From Serratia nevei (lineage in GTDB: Bacteria > Pseudomonadota > Gammaproteobacteria > Enterobacterales > Enterobacteriaceae), in contig NZ_JAMYWQ010000009.1 of the NCBI RefSeq assembly GCF_024160145.1, positions 1 to 64,000 of the forward strand: a stretch of DNA of 64,000 nucleotides. Direction: 5' to 3'. Both the position numbers and the translations under genes were made by a program. The notes under the pieces are model-generated. The model worked only from the letters and a program-made list of their open reading frames with translations, made no database searches and was not told the DNA's origin. Shown in pieces: positions 1-8,980 of this stretch. The stretch's first letter is position 1, and the number at the start of each line of letters is the position of its first letter.

Positions 1-2
1 AT

Positions 3-437
3 TATTATGAAAGGCGCTGGCTGATAGAAGACTTTCATAAAGCCTGGAAAAGCGGCGGGGCACAGGTGGAAAGCCTGCGGATGCAGAGCCGTGGTAATCT
101 GGAACGTATGGTTGTGGTGCTGGCTTTTATCGCTGTGCGCATCCAGCAACTGCGTTATCTGGGGTTGCAGAAGGCGGTAGGGGAAAAGCAAAGTTGCGAA
201 TGTATCCTGAGCCCTTTGGCATGGAAGTTGTTGTGGTTAAAGCGAGAAAATCAGGGGTTGCCGAAAACAGCGCCGAGTTTATCCTGGGCTTACCTAAGTC
301 TGGGGAAATTAGCGGGTTGGAACGACAGTAAACGCACGGGTCGAGTGGGATGGGAGAGATTATGGGAAGGATGGTTCAAACTGCAAACCATCCTTGAGGG
401 TTATCTGCTGGCCAAGTCTCTCGAGCAAGAGATCTGA
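3..437 (+). CDS. IS50/Tn5-like transposase, C-terminal part (truncated by window start)
   Basis: An open frame runs from the window edge to a TGA at 435-437 (about 144 residues visible). The start reads YYERRWLIEDFHKAWK, the Y-R-E-K signature of IS4-family DDE transposases; the E in WLIEDFHK aligns with the catalytic Glu of Tn5 transposase (E326 region). Downstream, NLERMV, SLSWAYLSLGKLAGW, DSKRTG and LWEGWFKLQ match the C-terminal dimerisation region of Tn5 Tnp. The protein is clearly diverged from Tn5 itself. The last codons overlap the terminal repeat. Whether the missing N-terminal part is intact cannot be seen. Confidence 0.85.
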   Translation, partial: YYERRWLIEDFHKAWKSGGAQVESLRMQSRGNLERMVVVLAFIAVRIQQLRYLGLQKAVGEKQSCECILSPLAWKLLWLKRENQGLPKTAPSLSWAYLSLGKLAGWNDSKRTGRVGWERLWEGWFKLQTILEGYLLAKSLEQEI

Positions 438-448
438 TCAAGAGACAG
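430..448 (-). repeat. IS terminal inverted repeat, identical to the Tn5 inside end
   Basis: Read on the minus strand the 19 bases are CTGTCTCTTGATCAGATCT, the inside-end sequence of IS50 as I know it. It overlaps the last codons of the transposase and marks the boundary of the element with host DNA at 448/449. Confidence 0.85.
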
Positions 449-847
449 GGGCGCGGCGCCCCTCGCCATATTCCGCCGCTGATCTACAGCCTGTTTCCCC
501 ATTTGCGCCAGATGCGCGCGCGCCGCGCCGGCGATCTGTGCGCGGGCGCCCAGCGCCAGCTGGCGATCGGTCGTGCGCTGGCCCAGGAGCCGGCGCTGCT
601 GATCCTCGACGAACCGACGGCGGGCGTGCCGCCCTCGATCGCCGCCGACATCGGCAACGTGATCCGCCGGCTTAACCGCGAACTGGGCATGACCATTTTA
701 TTGGTGGAGCATCAGCTGCCGTTCGTGCGCCGGGTAGCGGATCGTTTCTGCCTGTTGGACAGCGGGCGCACGGTGGCGCACGGCGCACTGGCACAGCTGG
801 ATGAGGCGTTGATCGGCACCGGGCTGGCGCGCCAGGAAGGAGAATGA
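449..847 (+). pseudogene. urtE: urea ABC transporter ATP-binding subunit UrtE-like, 5'-truncated by IS
   Basis: In frame from the IS junction this reads about 132 residues to a TGA at 845-847. PPLIYSLFPHLRQM, then GDL, then QLAIGRAL and the Walker B stretch LLILDEPTAG, followed by an H-loop region (ILLVEHQLPF), matches the C-terminal half of UrtE/LivF-type ATPases; LFPxLRQM and the closing residues favour UrtE. The Walker A half is missing, replaced by the IS. The ABC signature, normally LSGGQ, reads LCAGA, so the remnant looks degenerate as well as truncated. The specific assignment to urea over branched-chain amino acids is inference. In E. coli the gene next to bioD is uvrB, so this neighbourhood differs. 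Confidence 0.7.
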
Positions 848-866
848 GGGAGAAAGCCTCCCTCAT
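844..866. terminator. hairpin between converging urtE remnant and bioD
   Basis: Perfect 9-bp stem ATGAGGGAG/CTCCCTCAT with a 5-nt loop, overlapping the urtE stop codon and just beyond the bioD stop. There is no clean T-run, so it may be a weak bidirectional terminator. Confidence 0.45.
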
Positions 867-873
867 GGAGGGT

Positions 874-1548
874 TTATAACAGGCTGATATCCAGATACTG
901 CCCCAGCGGCGCCCGCTCGGCCTGCGGCAGGTGCGGGATTTCCCCCAGCAGCGGCGCCGGCAGCATGCGGCGCAGCGTGGCCAGGTATTCCTGATGCCGC
1001 CGCCCCGGCGGCGTCACATCGTTGGCGATCCAACCGGCCAGCGTCAGCCCCGCCTGTTGTACCGCCTGCGCCGTCAGCACCGCGTGGTTGATGCAGCCCA
1101 GTTTAATGCCCACCACCAGGATCACCGGCAGCTGCTCCTGCTGCACCCAGTCGGCGAAGGTGTACTGCGCCGACAGCGGGGTAAACCACCCGCCCGCACC
1201 CTCGACCAGCACCCAGTCGGCGCGCTGCTCCAACCGGCGCAGGCCGTCGGACAGCCGCGCCGCCTCGATCGGCCGGCCTTCATCGGCGCTGACGATATGC
1301 GGCGAGGTCGGTTCGGCAAAAACGTAAGAGTTCACTTCGTCGTAGCGGAGCGCCAGACCGCTGTTGGCCTGCAGCGCCAGCGCGTCGCCGTTGCGCAGCC
1401 CCTCGGCGGTCATCTCGCTGCCGGAAGCCACCGGCTTATAACCGGCGCTGCGGTAGCCTGCCCGGTTGGCGGCCTGCAGCAAGGCGCTGCTGGCGACGGT
1501 TTTTCCGACTTCGGTATCGGTGCCGGTCACGAACCAACGTTTAATCAC
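874..1548 (-). CDS. bioD: ATP-dependent dethiobiotin synthetase
   Basis: BioD closes the ureido ring on 7,8-diaminopelargonate with CO2 and ATP to give dethiobiotin, the penultimate step of biotin synthesis (cytosol). The 224-residue product begins [17 protein letters not shown], where TGTDTEVGKT (8-17) is the P-loop typical of BioD; VEGAGGWFTPL carries the second conserved motif and length is as in E. coli. It uses a GTG start and overlaps the end of bioC by 8 nt, so it is the last, translationally coupled gene of bioBFCD. Confidence 0.95.
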   Translation of the reverse strand: MIKRWFVTGTDTEVGKTVASSALLQAANRAGYRSAGYKPVASGSEMTAEGLRNGDALALQANSGLALRYDEVNSYVFAEPTSPHIVSADEGRPIEAARLSDGLRRLEQRADWVLVEGAGGWFTPLSAQYTFADWVQQEQLPVILVVGIKLGCINHAVLTAQAVQQAGLTLAGWIANDVTPPGRRHQEYLATLRRMLPAPLLGEIPHLPQAERAPLGQYLDISLL

Positions 1549-2308
1549 GATAAATCACTCCATAAGCCAGATGATAACTGAGCGGGAACTGCCCCTGCCG
1601 GCACGGGTAAGCCGCCTGTAGCGCAGCGAGACGGCCGCGCGACATCAGGCCGCCCTCACGCCCCTGATGCAGATGCGTCGCCCCGATGCCCTTGAGCGAG
1701 CGCATCAGCGTCATCACATCCGGGTAGTTCAGGGTGCGCAGCTCCGTCACCAGCTCGTGTCGATAGTCAGCACAGGCGGCGCGGATCTGCGCCAGCGGCA
1801 GGAAGGCGTTCACGTGGCGCTCGCCGTCCACCTGTTGCCAGGCGTCTCCCAATTCCTGCAGCGATCCCGCCGCCAGCGTGGAAAACAGGATCGCGCCGCC
1901 GGGCCGGGTCACGCGATACAGTTCCGCCAGCGCGGCGGACAGATCGCTGCACCACTGCACCACCAGGCTGCTGAAACAGATGTCCATCGCCGCATCGGGC
2001 AGCGGCACCTGTTCGATGTCGCCCAGCAGATAATGGTGCGCCGCCTGCCGTTGACGGGCGACGTCCAGCATGCCCGGTGCCAGATCGAGCGCGGTTACCT
2101 GCATGCCGCGCTCGCGCCACAGGCGGCTGAAATAGCCGGTGCCGCAGCCGGCATCCAGCAGCCGTTCGCCCGGATGGGCACTCCCCATCCCCAGTAAGCG
2201 CTCGCCAACGTCTCGCTGCAGCGCGGCGGCGGCGTCGTAGCTGCCGGCGGCGCGGCTGAAGGCCGAAGCAACCGCCCGTTTGTTCACCGCGTCATTGGCT
2301 GACGTCAT
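1541..2308 (-). CDS. bioC: malonyl-ACP O-methyltransferase
   Basis: BioC methylates the free carboxyl of malonyl-ACP with S-adenosylmethionine, letting fatty-acid enzymes build the pimeloyl moiety of biotin. The 255-residue protein has a class I methyltransferase fold: SAM motif I at [15 protein letters not shown] (around 50-64), motif [13 protein letters not shown], and a motif around [13 protein letters not shown]. It starts with ATG inside the last codons of bioF (17-nt overlap) and overlaps bioD at its end, as expected in a compact operon. Confidence 0.94.
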   Translation of the reverse strand: MTSANDAVNKRAVASAFSRAAGSYDAAAALQRDVGERLLGMGSAHPGERLLDAGCGTGYFSRLWRERGMQVTALDLAPGMLDVARQRQAAHHYLLGDIEQVPLPDAAMDICFSSLVVQWCSDLSAALAELYRVTRPGGAILFSTLAAGSLQELGDAWQQVDGERHVNAFLPLAQIRAACADYRHELVTELRTLNYPDVMTLMRSLKGIGATHLHQGREGGLMSRGRLAALQAAYPCRQGQFPLSYHLAYGVIYRD

Positions 2309-3443
2309 GCAATACCTCCAGCAGACGATCGATATCCTGCGGCTGATGCGCCGCCGTCAGGGTGATGCGCAGCCGCGCGCCGCCCGGCGGCACCGTCGGT
2401 GGACGGATGGCGCTCACCCACAGCCCGCGCTCGCGCAGGCGGGTCGCCAGATCGAGCGCGCGTTGATTGTCCCCCACCAGCAGCGGCTGGATGGCGGTAT
2501 CGGAGTCCGTCAGGGTCAGCGCCAGCGGCGCCGCGCCCTGGCGGAAACGCCGAATGTTTTCCTGCAGCCGGGCGCGCAGTTCATCGCCCTCTCGAATGCA
2601 GGCCAGCGCCGCCTGCAGCGCACAGGCCTGCGCCGGTGGCATCGCGGTGCTGTAGATCAGATGACGGGCGAACTGCAGCAGATACTCGGCGGTCGCCTCA
2701 TCGCACAGCACCGCCGCGCCGCTGACGCCGAACGCCTTGCCGAAGGTCGCCACCAGCAGTTCAGGGCGCACGCCCTGCTGCCAGCAGCTGCCGCGGCCTT
2801 GCTCGCCGCGCACGCCGACGCCGTGGGCATCGTCCACCATCAGCCAGGCGCCTGCCGCGCGGGTTAAGCGATGCAGTTCCGCCAACGGTGCACCGTCGCC
2901 GTCCATGCTGAACACCCCTTCGGTCACCGCCAGCCGCTGCCCTTCACAGGGTTTGGCCAGCAGATCCGCCAGCGCCTGCGGCTGATTGTGCTGGAAGCGG
3001 CGCAGCTCGGCCGGCGACTGCGCCGCCGCCTCCAGCAGCGAGGCGTGGCTGAGACGATCGGCCAAAATGCGATCGCCCTTCTGCATCAGCGCCGCCAGCA
3101 CCGCCTGGTTGGCGGCGTAACCGGAGATGAACAGCAGCGCGCGCGGGTAGCCGAGCCAGTCCGCCAGCTGCGCCTCCAGCGCCTGATGCGCCGCGCAAAA
3201 ACCGGTGACGTGGCCCGAACCGCCGCTGCCGACGCCGTAACGCTGCGCGCCTTGCTGCCAGGCGGCGATCACCCGCGCATCCTGGCTCAGCCCCAGGTAG
3301 TCGTTACCGGAGAAATTCAGGTAGAGACGATCGCCGAGCCGGATCTGGCGGCCGTTGCCGCCCTCGGTGGTCTGGCGCCGGCGGTAGGCGGCGTTCAGGC
3401 GCCGTTCTGCCAGCGCCTGCTCGATGCGTTGTGACCAGCTCAT
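2292..3443 (-). CDS. bioF: 8-amino-7-oxononanoate synthase
   Basis: BioF is a PLP enzyme that condenses pimeloyl-ACP with alanine to give 8-amino-7-oxononanoate. The start is the ATG at 3443 ([15 protein letters not shown]), giving 383 residues as in E. coli; a longer open frame upstream lies in bioB in another frame and is ignored. Conserved features are NDYLGLS near residue 45, [10 protein letters not shown], the DDAHGVG motif and the PLP lysine in ATFGKAFG. The ATG overlaps the bioB stop by one base (TGATG). Confidence 0.95.
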   Translation of the reverse strand: MSWSQRIEQALAERRLNAAYRRRQTTEGGNGRQIRLGDRLYLNFSGNDYLGLSQDARVIAAWQQGAQRYGVGSGGSGHVTGFCAAHQALEAQLADWLGYPRALLFISGYAANQAVLAALMQKGDRILADRLSHASLLEAAAQSPAELRRFQHNQPQALADLLAKPCEGQRLAVTEGVFSMDGDGAPLAELHRLTRAAGAWLMVDDAHGVGVRGEQGRGSCWQQGVRPELLVATFGKAFGVSGAAVLCDEATAEYLLQFARHLIYSTAMPPAQACALQAALACIREGDELRARLQENIRRFRQGAAPLALTLTDSDTAIQPLLVGDNQRALDLATRLRERGLWVSAIRPPTVPPGGARLRITLTAAHQPQDIDRLLEVLHDVSQ

Positions 3444-4480
3444 CACAGCGCCGCGTTGTAAAACTCGGCGGTATCGGCATTCAGCAGCTGCTTGGCCAGC
3501 ACCTGCTGTTGCTGGTTGTCGCCGTGTTCGGTAGCGGTCTGCTGCGGATTCAGCCCCAGCTTGCGGAACAGCTGCAGATCCTTGTCTTCTTCCGGATTCG
3601 GCGTGGTCAGCAGCTTGCAGCCGTAGAAGATCGAGTTGGCGCCGGCCATAAAGCACATCGCCTGCGTCTGTTCGTTCATCTGTTCACGGCCGGCAGAGAG
3701 GCGGACATAAGAGGACGGCATCATGATGCGCGCCACCGCGATGGTGCGGATGAAGTCAAACGGATCGACGTCGTCGTTATCCGCCAGCGGCGTGCCTTTT
3801 ACCTTCACCAGCATGTTGATCGGCACGCTCTCCGGCGGCTTCGGCAGGTTGGCCAGTTGCACCAGCAGCCCGGCGCGGTCGCGCACCGTTTCACCCAGCC
3901 CGACGATGCCGCCGGAGCACACTTTGATGCCGGCGTCGCGCACTTTGTCGAGCGTATCCAGGCGTTCCTGGTAGCTGCGGGTGGTGATGATGCTGCCGTA
4001 GAATTCCGGCGAGGTGTCGAGGTTATGGTTGTAGTAATCCAGCCCGGCTTCCGCCAGGCGCTCGGCCTGCGTGCCGTCAAGCGTGCCCAGCGTCATGCAG
4101 GTTTCCATGCCCATCGCTTTCACGCCCTGCACCATCTGCTGCAGATAAGGCATATCGCGCTCGTGCGGGTTCTTCCACGCCGCGCCCATGCAAAAACGGG
4201 TCGAGCCGTTCGCCTTGGCCTTGCGCGCCGATTCCAGCACCTGCTCGACCTGCATCAGCCGCTCCGACTCCAGGCCGGTCTTGTAGCGCGAGCTCTGCGG
4301 GCAGTATTTGCAGTCTTCCGGGCAAGCGCCGGTCTTGATCGACAGCAGCGTGCTGACCTGCACCTGACGCGGGTCGAAGTGCTGGCGGTGTACGGTTTGC
4401 GCTTCGAACAGCAGTTCGAGCAACGGTTTATCAAACAGGGCCTGGGCTTGCCCTACTGTCCAGTGAATGCGGTCGGCCAT
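3443..4480 (-). CDS. bioB: biotin synthase (radical SAM)
   Basis: BioB inserts sulphur into dethiobiotin to form biotin, using a radical-SAM [4Fe-4S] cluster and a sacrificial [2Fe-2S] cluster. The 345-residue protein starts at [16 protein letters not shown], matching the E. coli start; an in-frame extension up to 4579 runs through the operator and is not used. The cluster motif CPEDCKYC is seen in [16 protein letters not shown], and SAGREQM is also conserved. It is first in the bioBFCD operon, reading left from the BirA operator. Confidence 0.96.
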   Translation of the reverse strand: MADRIHWTVGQAQALFDKPLLELLFEAQTVHRQHFDPRQVQVSTLLSIKTGACPEDCKYCPQSSRYKTGLESERLMQVEQVLESARKAKANGSTRFCMGAAWKNPHERDMPYLQQMVQGVKAMGMETCMTLGTLDGTQAERLAEAGLDYYNHNLDTSPEFYGSIITTRSYQERLDTLDKVRDAGIKVCSGGIVGLGETVRDRAGLLVQLANLPKPPESVPINMLVKVKGTPLADNDDVDPFDFIRTIAVARIMMPSSYVRLSAGREQMNEQTQAMCFMAGANSIFYGCKLLTTPNPEEDKDLQLFRKLGLNPQQTATEHGDNQQQQVLAKQLLNADTAEFYNAAL

Positions 4481-4511
4481 CATGGCGTCTCCAAAACGAA
4501 AAAGTGTCGCC

Positions 4512-4566
4512 AGTTTAAATATTGTGGATATACTGTCAACCAATCTTAATTCAATTTGGTTTACGA
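4512..4566. promoter_or_regulatory. bidirectional bio promoter with BirA operator
   Basis: CTGTCAACC at 4533-4541 and GGTTTACGA at 4558-4566 are separated by 16 bp, matching the known BirA operator TTGTAAACC-N16-GGTTTACAA. Leftward to bioB a promoter reads TTGACA (minus strand, 4539-4534), 16 bp, TAAACT (4517-4512), so its -35 lies inside the operator. A rightward bioA promoter may be TTGTGG at 4522, 17 bp, CTTAAT at 4545, which is weaker. BirA with biotinyl-AMP would repress both arms, as in E. coli. Confidence 0.85.
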
Positions 4567-4568
4567 GT

Positions 4569-5843
4569 ATGTCTGTCACCGCTTCCGACCTGGCGTTTGA
4601 CCAACGTCATATCTGGCACCCCTACACCTCCATGAGCCGCCCGTTACCCTGTTACCCGATCGAGTCGGCCAGCGGCGTCGAGCTGCAGCTGGCGGACGGC
4701 CGGCGTCTGGTGGACGGTATGTCCTCCTGGTGGGCGGCGATCCACGGTTACAACCATCCGCGCCTGAATCAGGCTGCCGGCCAGCAGCTGGAGAAGATGT
4801 CGCACGTGATGTTCGGCGGTATTACCCATCCGGCCGCCATCTCGCTGTGCCGTCGGCTGGTGGAGATGACGCCGGAAGCGCTGCAGTGCGTGTTTCTGGC
4901 AGATTCCGGTTCGGTGGCGGTGGAAGTGTCGCTGAAGATGGCGCTGCAGTACTGGCAGGCGCGCGGCGAGCGGCGGCAGCGCATCCTGACGCTGCGCCAC
5001 GGCTATCACGGCGATACCTTCGGCGCGATGTCGGTCTGCGATCCGGACAACTCGATGCACAGCCTCTATCAGGGCTACCTGGCGCCGCACCTGTTCGCCA
5101 CCGCGCCGCAGTGCCGCTTCGACGAGGAATGGCGTGAAGAGGACATCGCACCGTTCGCCGCGCTGCTGGAGCAGCACGCCGGTGAAGTGGCGGCGGTGAT
5201 CCTGGAACCGGTGGTGCAAGGCGCCGGCGGCATGCGTATCTACCACCCGACCTACCTCAAGCGGGTGCGCGAGCTGTGCGATCGCCATCAGGTGCTGCTG
5301 ATCGCCGACGAGATCGCTACCGGCTTCGGCCGCACCGGCAAGCTGTTCGCCTGCGAGCACGCACAGGTGGTGCCGGACATTCTCTGCCTGGGCAAGGCGC
5401 TGACCGGCGGCTACATGACGCTGTCCGCCACCCTGACCACCCGCCACGTGGCGGAGACCATCAGCAACGGCGCAGCCGGCTGCTTTATGCACGGCCCAAC
5501 CTTTATGGGCAACCCGCTGGCCTGCGCGGTGGCGGACGCCAGCCTGGCGCTGCTGGCGGAAAATCGCTGGCAGGCGCAGGTGAGCGCCATCGAAGCTCAG
5601 CTGAAACAGGAACTGCTGCCGCTCGCGGCGCTGCCGAAGGTGGCGGACGTGCGGGTGCTGGGCGCGATTGGGGTGGTGGAGATGCGAGAACCGGTGGACG
5701 TCGCCGAGCTGCAGCGCGAATTCGTCGAACGCGGGGTGTGGATCCGGCCGTTCGGCAAGCTGATTTACCTGATGCCGCCTTACATCATCGCAGCGGAACA
5801 GCTCAGTCGCCTGACCGCCGCCGTCACCGCCGCCGCGCGTTAA
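4569..5843 (+). CDS. bioA: adenosylmethionine-8-amino-7-oxononanoate aminotransferase
   Basis: BioA transfers an amino group from S-adenosylmethionine to 8-amino-7-oxononanoate to give 7,8-diaminopelargonate (PLP, cytosol). The start is ATG 4569 ([22 protein letters not shown]), three bases past the operator; 424 residues. Class III aminotransferase features include [46 protein letters not shown] with the PLP-contacting Asp, and [15 protein letters not shown] with the Schiff-base Lys. It diverges from bioBFCD and ends 4 bp from the converging DUF1232 gene. Confidence 0.96.
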   Translation: MSVTASDLAFDQRHIWHPYTSMSRPLPCYPIESASGVELQLADGRRLVDGMSSWWAAIHGYNHPRLNQAAGQQLEKMSHVMFGGITHPAAISLCRRLVEMTPEALQCVFLADSGSVAVEVSLKMALQYWQARGERRQRILTLRHGYHGDTFGAMSVCDPDNSMHSLYQGYLAPHLFATAPQCRFDEEWREEDIAPFAALLEQHAGEVAAVILEPVVQGAGGMRIYHPTYLKRVRELCDRHQVLLIADEIATGFGRTGKLFACEHAQVVPDILCLGKALTGGYMTLSATLTTRHVAETISNGAAGCFMHGPTFMGNPLACAVADASLALLAENRWQAQVSAIEAQLKQELLPLAALPKVADVRVLGAIGVVEMREPVDVAELQREFVERGVWIRPFGKLIYLMPPYIIAAEQLSRLTAAVTAAAR

Positions 5844-5847
5844 TGGC

Positions 5848-6249
5848 TTACCAATGCTGGTCCAGATAGCGGGCCAGCAATCCCAGACACAGCAGCCAAA
5901 GTAAAATGATCATCGCCGCCGCCATGCGGCCGGTGGGGTTGTCGACGCGCTTTTGCGCCTTCTCGCGCAGCTCGGCCATCAGCGGCCTGGGGATCAGGCG
6001 CACCGCCAGGATGATGCCCAACGGCACGATGATTACGTCATCCAGATAGCCCAGCACCGGAATGAAGTCCGGGATCAGATCGATCGGCGAGATCGCATAG
6101 CCGGCCACCAGCAGCGCGATCAGTTTGGCGTACCACGGGGTGCGCTTATCACGGGCGGCCAGCCACAGCGCGTAAATATCGCGCTTGATGCTTTTGGCCC
6201 AACGGCGCAGCCAGCCGAACCACGGCGTGCGTTTTTTCAGTGAAATCAT
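5848..6249 (-). CDS. DUF1232 (YkvA-like) inner-membrane protein
   Basis: 133-residue protein whose core, WYAKLIALLVAGYAISPIDLIPDFIPVLGYLDDVIIVPLG in substance, is the DUF1232 motif (YAxSPIDLIPDFIPxxGxLDD, about residues 50-72). It has two or three hydrophobic stretches (around 42-60, 70-85 and 108-127) and a basic N-terminus, so it is an inner-membrane protein. The biochemical function of the family is not known. It converges on bioA and is probably monocistronic. Confidence 0.8.
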   Translation of the reverse strand: MISLKKRTPWFGWLRRWAKSIKRDIYALWLAARDKRTPWYAKLIALLVAGYAISPIDLIPDFIPVLGYLDDVIIVPLGIILAVRLIPRPLMAELREKAQKRVDNPTGRMAAAMIILLWLLCLGLLARYLDQHW

Positions 6250-6405
6250 GGTGGCGTTGTTGGACTATCCGGCGGTCTGTAGAAAGGAAGATGCGGCCAT
6301 GGTAACCGATCCGCGCCGCCGTTGGCGAATGGCAATCCCACTTGTATTGTCACGGCGAAACGATCTAGCTTAAGGGTCCGCGTTTACCGACAACTGGGAG
6401 TCACT

Positions 6406-6888
6406 ATGGCTTTTCGTTTGTACAGCAACGATCTGCAAGACGGCGGCAAGCTGCCGCAGGCGCAGGTCTTCAACGGCATGGGCTACCACGGCGATAACCT
6501 GTCGCCGCACCTGGCCTGGGACGGCGTGCCGGCCGGCACCAAGAGCTTCGTAATCGCCGTTTACGATCCCGATGCCCCGACCGGCTCCGGCTGGTGGCAC
6601 TGGGTGGTGGCCAACATTCCCGCCGATGTGCGCGAGCTGCCGCAGGGCGCGGGCTCCGGCAAAGCCCCGCTGCCCGCCGGCGCACTGCAGACCCGCACTG
6701 ATTTTGGCTCGGCCGGCTACGGCGGCGCGGCGCCGCCAGAGGGCGAAAGCCACCGCTACCAGTTCACCGTGCATGCGCTGGACGTGGAGCGTATCGAGGT
6801 GGATGAGGGATCCAGCGGCGCGCTGGTGGGCTTCAACGTCCATTTCCACCGCCTCGGCAGCGCCACGCTGACGGTGACGTTCAACTGA
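6406..6888 (+). CDS. ybhB: YbhB-family phosphatidylethanolamine-binding-like protein
   Basis: 160-residue member of the PEBP/RKIP family, close to E. coli YbhB (158 aa), a cytosolic protein whose physiological role is unclear. PEBP ligand-site motifs are visible: NLSPHLAWDGVPAGTKSF, YDPDAPTGSGWWHWVV and PPEGESHRYQFTVHALD. The start at ATG 6406 follows a GGGAG ribosome site and matches the E. coli length; an in-frame upstream ATG has no ribosome site. The location between bioA and pgl matches E. coli. Confidence 0.9.
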   Translation: MAFRLYSNDLQDGGKLPQAQVFNGMGYHGDNLSPHLAWDGVPAGTKSFVIAVYDPDAPTGSGWWHWVVANIPADVRELPQGAGSGKAPLPAGALQTRTDFGSAGYGGAAPPEGESHRYQFTVHALDVERIEVDEGSSGALVGFNVHFHRLGSATLTVTFN

Positions 6889-6902
6889 TCCCCCGCCAAT
6901 AA

Positions 6903-6934
6903 AAAAGCGCGGTTCCACCGAACCGCGCTTTTTC
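6903..6934. terminator. bidirectional rho-independent terminator (ybhB / pgl)
   Basis: A-run, stem GCGCGGTT with loop CCACCG and AACCGCGC, then a T-run. It sits between the converging ybhB and pgl genes and can serve both strands. Confidence 0.85.
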
Positions 6935-6955
6935 CATACTCATCTGACCGCCGAA

Positions 6956-7951
6956 TTACTTCGCCAGCACGCTCACCCACATCGGGCCTTTGCCCACCGG
7001 ATAACGCGCCAGCGTGGTCAGCTCGCCGCTGCGCTGATCAATCTCATGCACCGCGATGTGATCGGACTTCTGGCCGGACGAAATCACGAAGCGGCCGCTG
7101 TGATCGATATTGAAACCGCGCGGCTGCGCTTCGGTCGGGTGATAGCCGACCACGCTCAGCGTGCCACCGTCTTCGGAAACGCTGAAGATAGTCAGAATGC
7201 TGGCGGTGCGATCGCTGGTATACAGGAAGCGGCCGTTCGGCGTGATATGGATGTCCGCCGCCCAGCGGGTACCGTCGAAGTCGGCCGGCATGATGTCCAG
7301 CGTCTGCGTCACCGTGTAGTGGCCGCCGTTTTCCGAGATGGCCAGCACGTCCACCGTACCGTCCAGCTCATTGACGCAGTAGGCGAACTTGTCGTTGTGG
7401 TGGAACGCCATATGACGCGGCCCGGCGCCGGCGGCGGTCGCCACCGCTTCCTGCGCGTGCGGCGTCAGCTGGCCCGCCAGGCTCAGGTTGAACAGGCGGA
7501 TGCGGTCTTCTTTCAGGCACGGCACCAGCACCAGTTGGTTGGTCGGATCGATGTTCGCCGAGTGCGGCGCGGTCAGGCCGTCGATCTGCTGAATAGGCGC
7601 CGTCACTACGCCGTCGTGGCCGATCGGGCTGATGCTGGCGCAGTTGCCGCTGTAAGAGGCGGAGAACAGGTAACGCCCTTGCAAATCGGTGGAGATATGG
7701 GTCGGGCTGCCCGGCAGCGGCGCCATGCCGGCCTGCTGCAGCGTGCCGTCCGCCTCGATGCGGTAGCTGACGATGCCGAACGCCGGACGTACGCCGACGT
7801 ACAGGTGGGTCTTGTCCGGATGAAGGGTCATCGGCTGCACCTGGCCCGGCACGTCAACGGTTTGCAGCAGCGCCAGCGCGCCGGCGTCGTCCAACTGCCA
7901 GACGTGGATCTGCTGGCTCTCCGGGCTGGCGACATAAACGATTTGCTTCAT
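6956..7951 (-). CDS. pgl: 6-phosphogluconolactonase
   Basis: Hydrolyses 6-phosphogluconolactone in the oxidative pentose phosphate pathway (cytosol). The 331-residue product from [18 protein letters not shown] is close to E. coli YbhE/Pgl along its length: [56 protein letters not shown] and VGKGPMWV mark the seven-bladed beta-propeller repeats. The start at 7951 follows an AAGGAG-type ribosome site; a 33-residue upstream extension is not used. It diverges from ybhA. Confidence 0.95.
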   Translation of the reverse strand: MKQIVYVASPESQQIHVWQLDDAGALALLQTVDVPGQVQPMTLHPDKTHLYVGVRPAFGIVSYRIEADGTLQQAGMAPLPGSPTHISTDLQGRYLFSASYSGNCASISPIGHDGVVTAPIQQIDGLTAPHSANIDPTNQLVLVPCLKEDRIRLFNLSLAGQLTPHAQEAVATAAGAGPRHMAFHHNDKFAYCVNELDGTVDVLAISENGGHYTVTQTLDIMPADFDGTRWAADIHITPNGRFLYTSDRTASILTIFSVSEDGGTLSVVGYHPTEAQPRGFNIDHSGRFVISSGQKSDHIAVHEIDQRSGELTTLARYPVGKGPMWVSVLAK

Positions 7952-8130
7952 GTGTTCTCCTTGCAAAGGGTATAAAGAGGAACCGGTTTCAGGCCGTTCG
8001 ATTGCCCCTAGCTTACCGCACATCCGTCGCATGGCAACCCCGCTTAGCACCGGAAGCTCACGCGGTTTTCTCCGTTGGCTATCCGGTGTACCATCGGATT
8101 AATTTCATGGCTAACGATAACGAGAACCCT

Positions 8131-8949
8131 ATGAGCTACCGCGTCATCGCCCTCGATCTTGACGGCACCCTGCTGGACAACCAAAAACGCATCTTACCGC
8201 AATCGCTGGAAGCGCTGGCGCAGGCGCGCGCCGCCGGCATCCAGGTGGTGGTGGTCACCGGCCGCCACCACGTCGCCATCCATCCGTTCTACCAGGCGCT
8301 GCAGATAGACACCCCGGCCATCTGCTGCAACGGTACCTACCTGTATGATTTTCAGCAGAAAAAGGTGCTGGCCGCCGATCCGCTGGCGAAAGAGCAGGCC
8401 AAGCAGGTGCTGCAGATGCTCAAACAGACCGACATTCACGGGCTGATGTACGTTGACGACGCCATGCTGTACCAGGAGCCGAGCGGCCACGTGACCCGCT
8501 CGCTGGCCTGGGCCGAAACCCTGCCGGCGGCGCAGCGCCCGACGCTGTTGCAGGTCGGCAGTCTGGCGCAGGCGGCCGACGACGCGCAGGCGATCTGGAA
8601 ATTCGCCACCTCGCACGCCGATACCCTGGCGCTGCGCGAGTTTGCCGACACGGTGGAAAAAGAGCTGGGGCTGGCGTGCGAATGGTCCTGGCACGATCAG
8701 GTGGATATCGCCAAAGGCGGCAACAGTAAGGGCAAGCGCCTGCGCCAATGGGTGGCGTCGCAGGGGCTGAGCATGGATCAGGTGGTGGCGTTCGGCGACA
8801 ACTACAACGACATCAGCATGCTGGAAGCGGTCGGGTTGGGCGTGGCGATGGGCAACGCCGATGACGCGATCAAGGAACGCGCCGATCTGGTGATCGCCGA
8901 TAACCTACAGCCGGGCATCGCCGAGGTGATCCGCACCCGCGTACTCTAG
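8131..8949 (+). CDS. ybhA: YbhA HAD-superfamily phosphatase (pyridoxal phosphate phosphatase)
   Basis: 272-residue Cof-type HAD hydrolase. The DxD nucleophile motif is VIALDLDGTLLD (5-16), motif II VVVVTGRHH, a Lys in the KGGNSKGKRL segment, and motif IV VVAFGDNYNDISML. Length and TPAICCNGTYLYD, GLMYVDDAMLY and ECEWSWHDQVDIA-like segments match E. coli YbhA, reported to dephosphorylate PLP and other sugar phosphates. ATG 8131 fits the E. coli start; an ATG eight codons earlier (8107) is possible. Confidence 0.9.
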   Translation: MSYRVIALDLDGTLLDNQKRILPQSLEALAQARAAGIQVVVVTGRHHVAIHPFYQALQIDTPAICCNGTYLYDFQQKKVLAADPLAKEQAKQVLQMLKQTDIHGLMYVDDAMLYQEPSGHVTRSLAWAETLPAAQRPTLLQVGSLAQAADDAQAIWKFATSHADTLALREFADTVEKELGLACEWSWHDQVDIAKGGNSKGKRLRQWVASQGLSMDQVVAFGDNYNDISMLEAVGLGVAMGNADDAIKERADLVIADNLQPGIAEVIRTRVL

Positions 8950-8956
8950 TTTTTTC

Positions 8957-8975
8957 GCCCTCCCGCCGGGAGGGC
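8957..8975. terminator. hairpin between converging ybhA and modC
   Basis: 7-bp GC stem GCCCTCC/GGAGGGC with a 5-nt loop; a T-run precedes it on the plus strand, not follows it, so terminator function is uncertain. Confidence 0.4.
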
Positions 8976-8980
8976 CTGTC

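Larger units (their letters stand above)
1..448 (+). mobile_element. IS4-family (IS50/Tn5-like) insertion sequence, right part only
   Basis: The window opens inside an insertion sequence. It contains the C-terminal part of an IS50-like transposase and ends in a 19-bp sequence identical to the Tn5/IS50 inside end. The element lies against a truncated transporter ATPase gene, so it has probably inserted into that gene. Base composition is nearer 50% GC than the roughly 60% of the flanking genes. The left end and the second copy of the 9-bp target duplication lie outside the window; the first 9 bp after the end (449-457) would be one copy. Confidence 0.85.

Noticed and set aside
3444-3656. 454-codon version of BioF
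   Set aside because: The extra 71 residues lie in bioB out of frame and have no similarity to BioF; the ATG at 3443 gives the family length.
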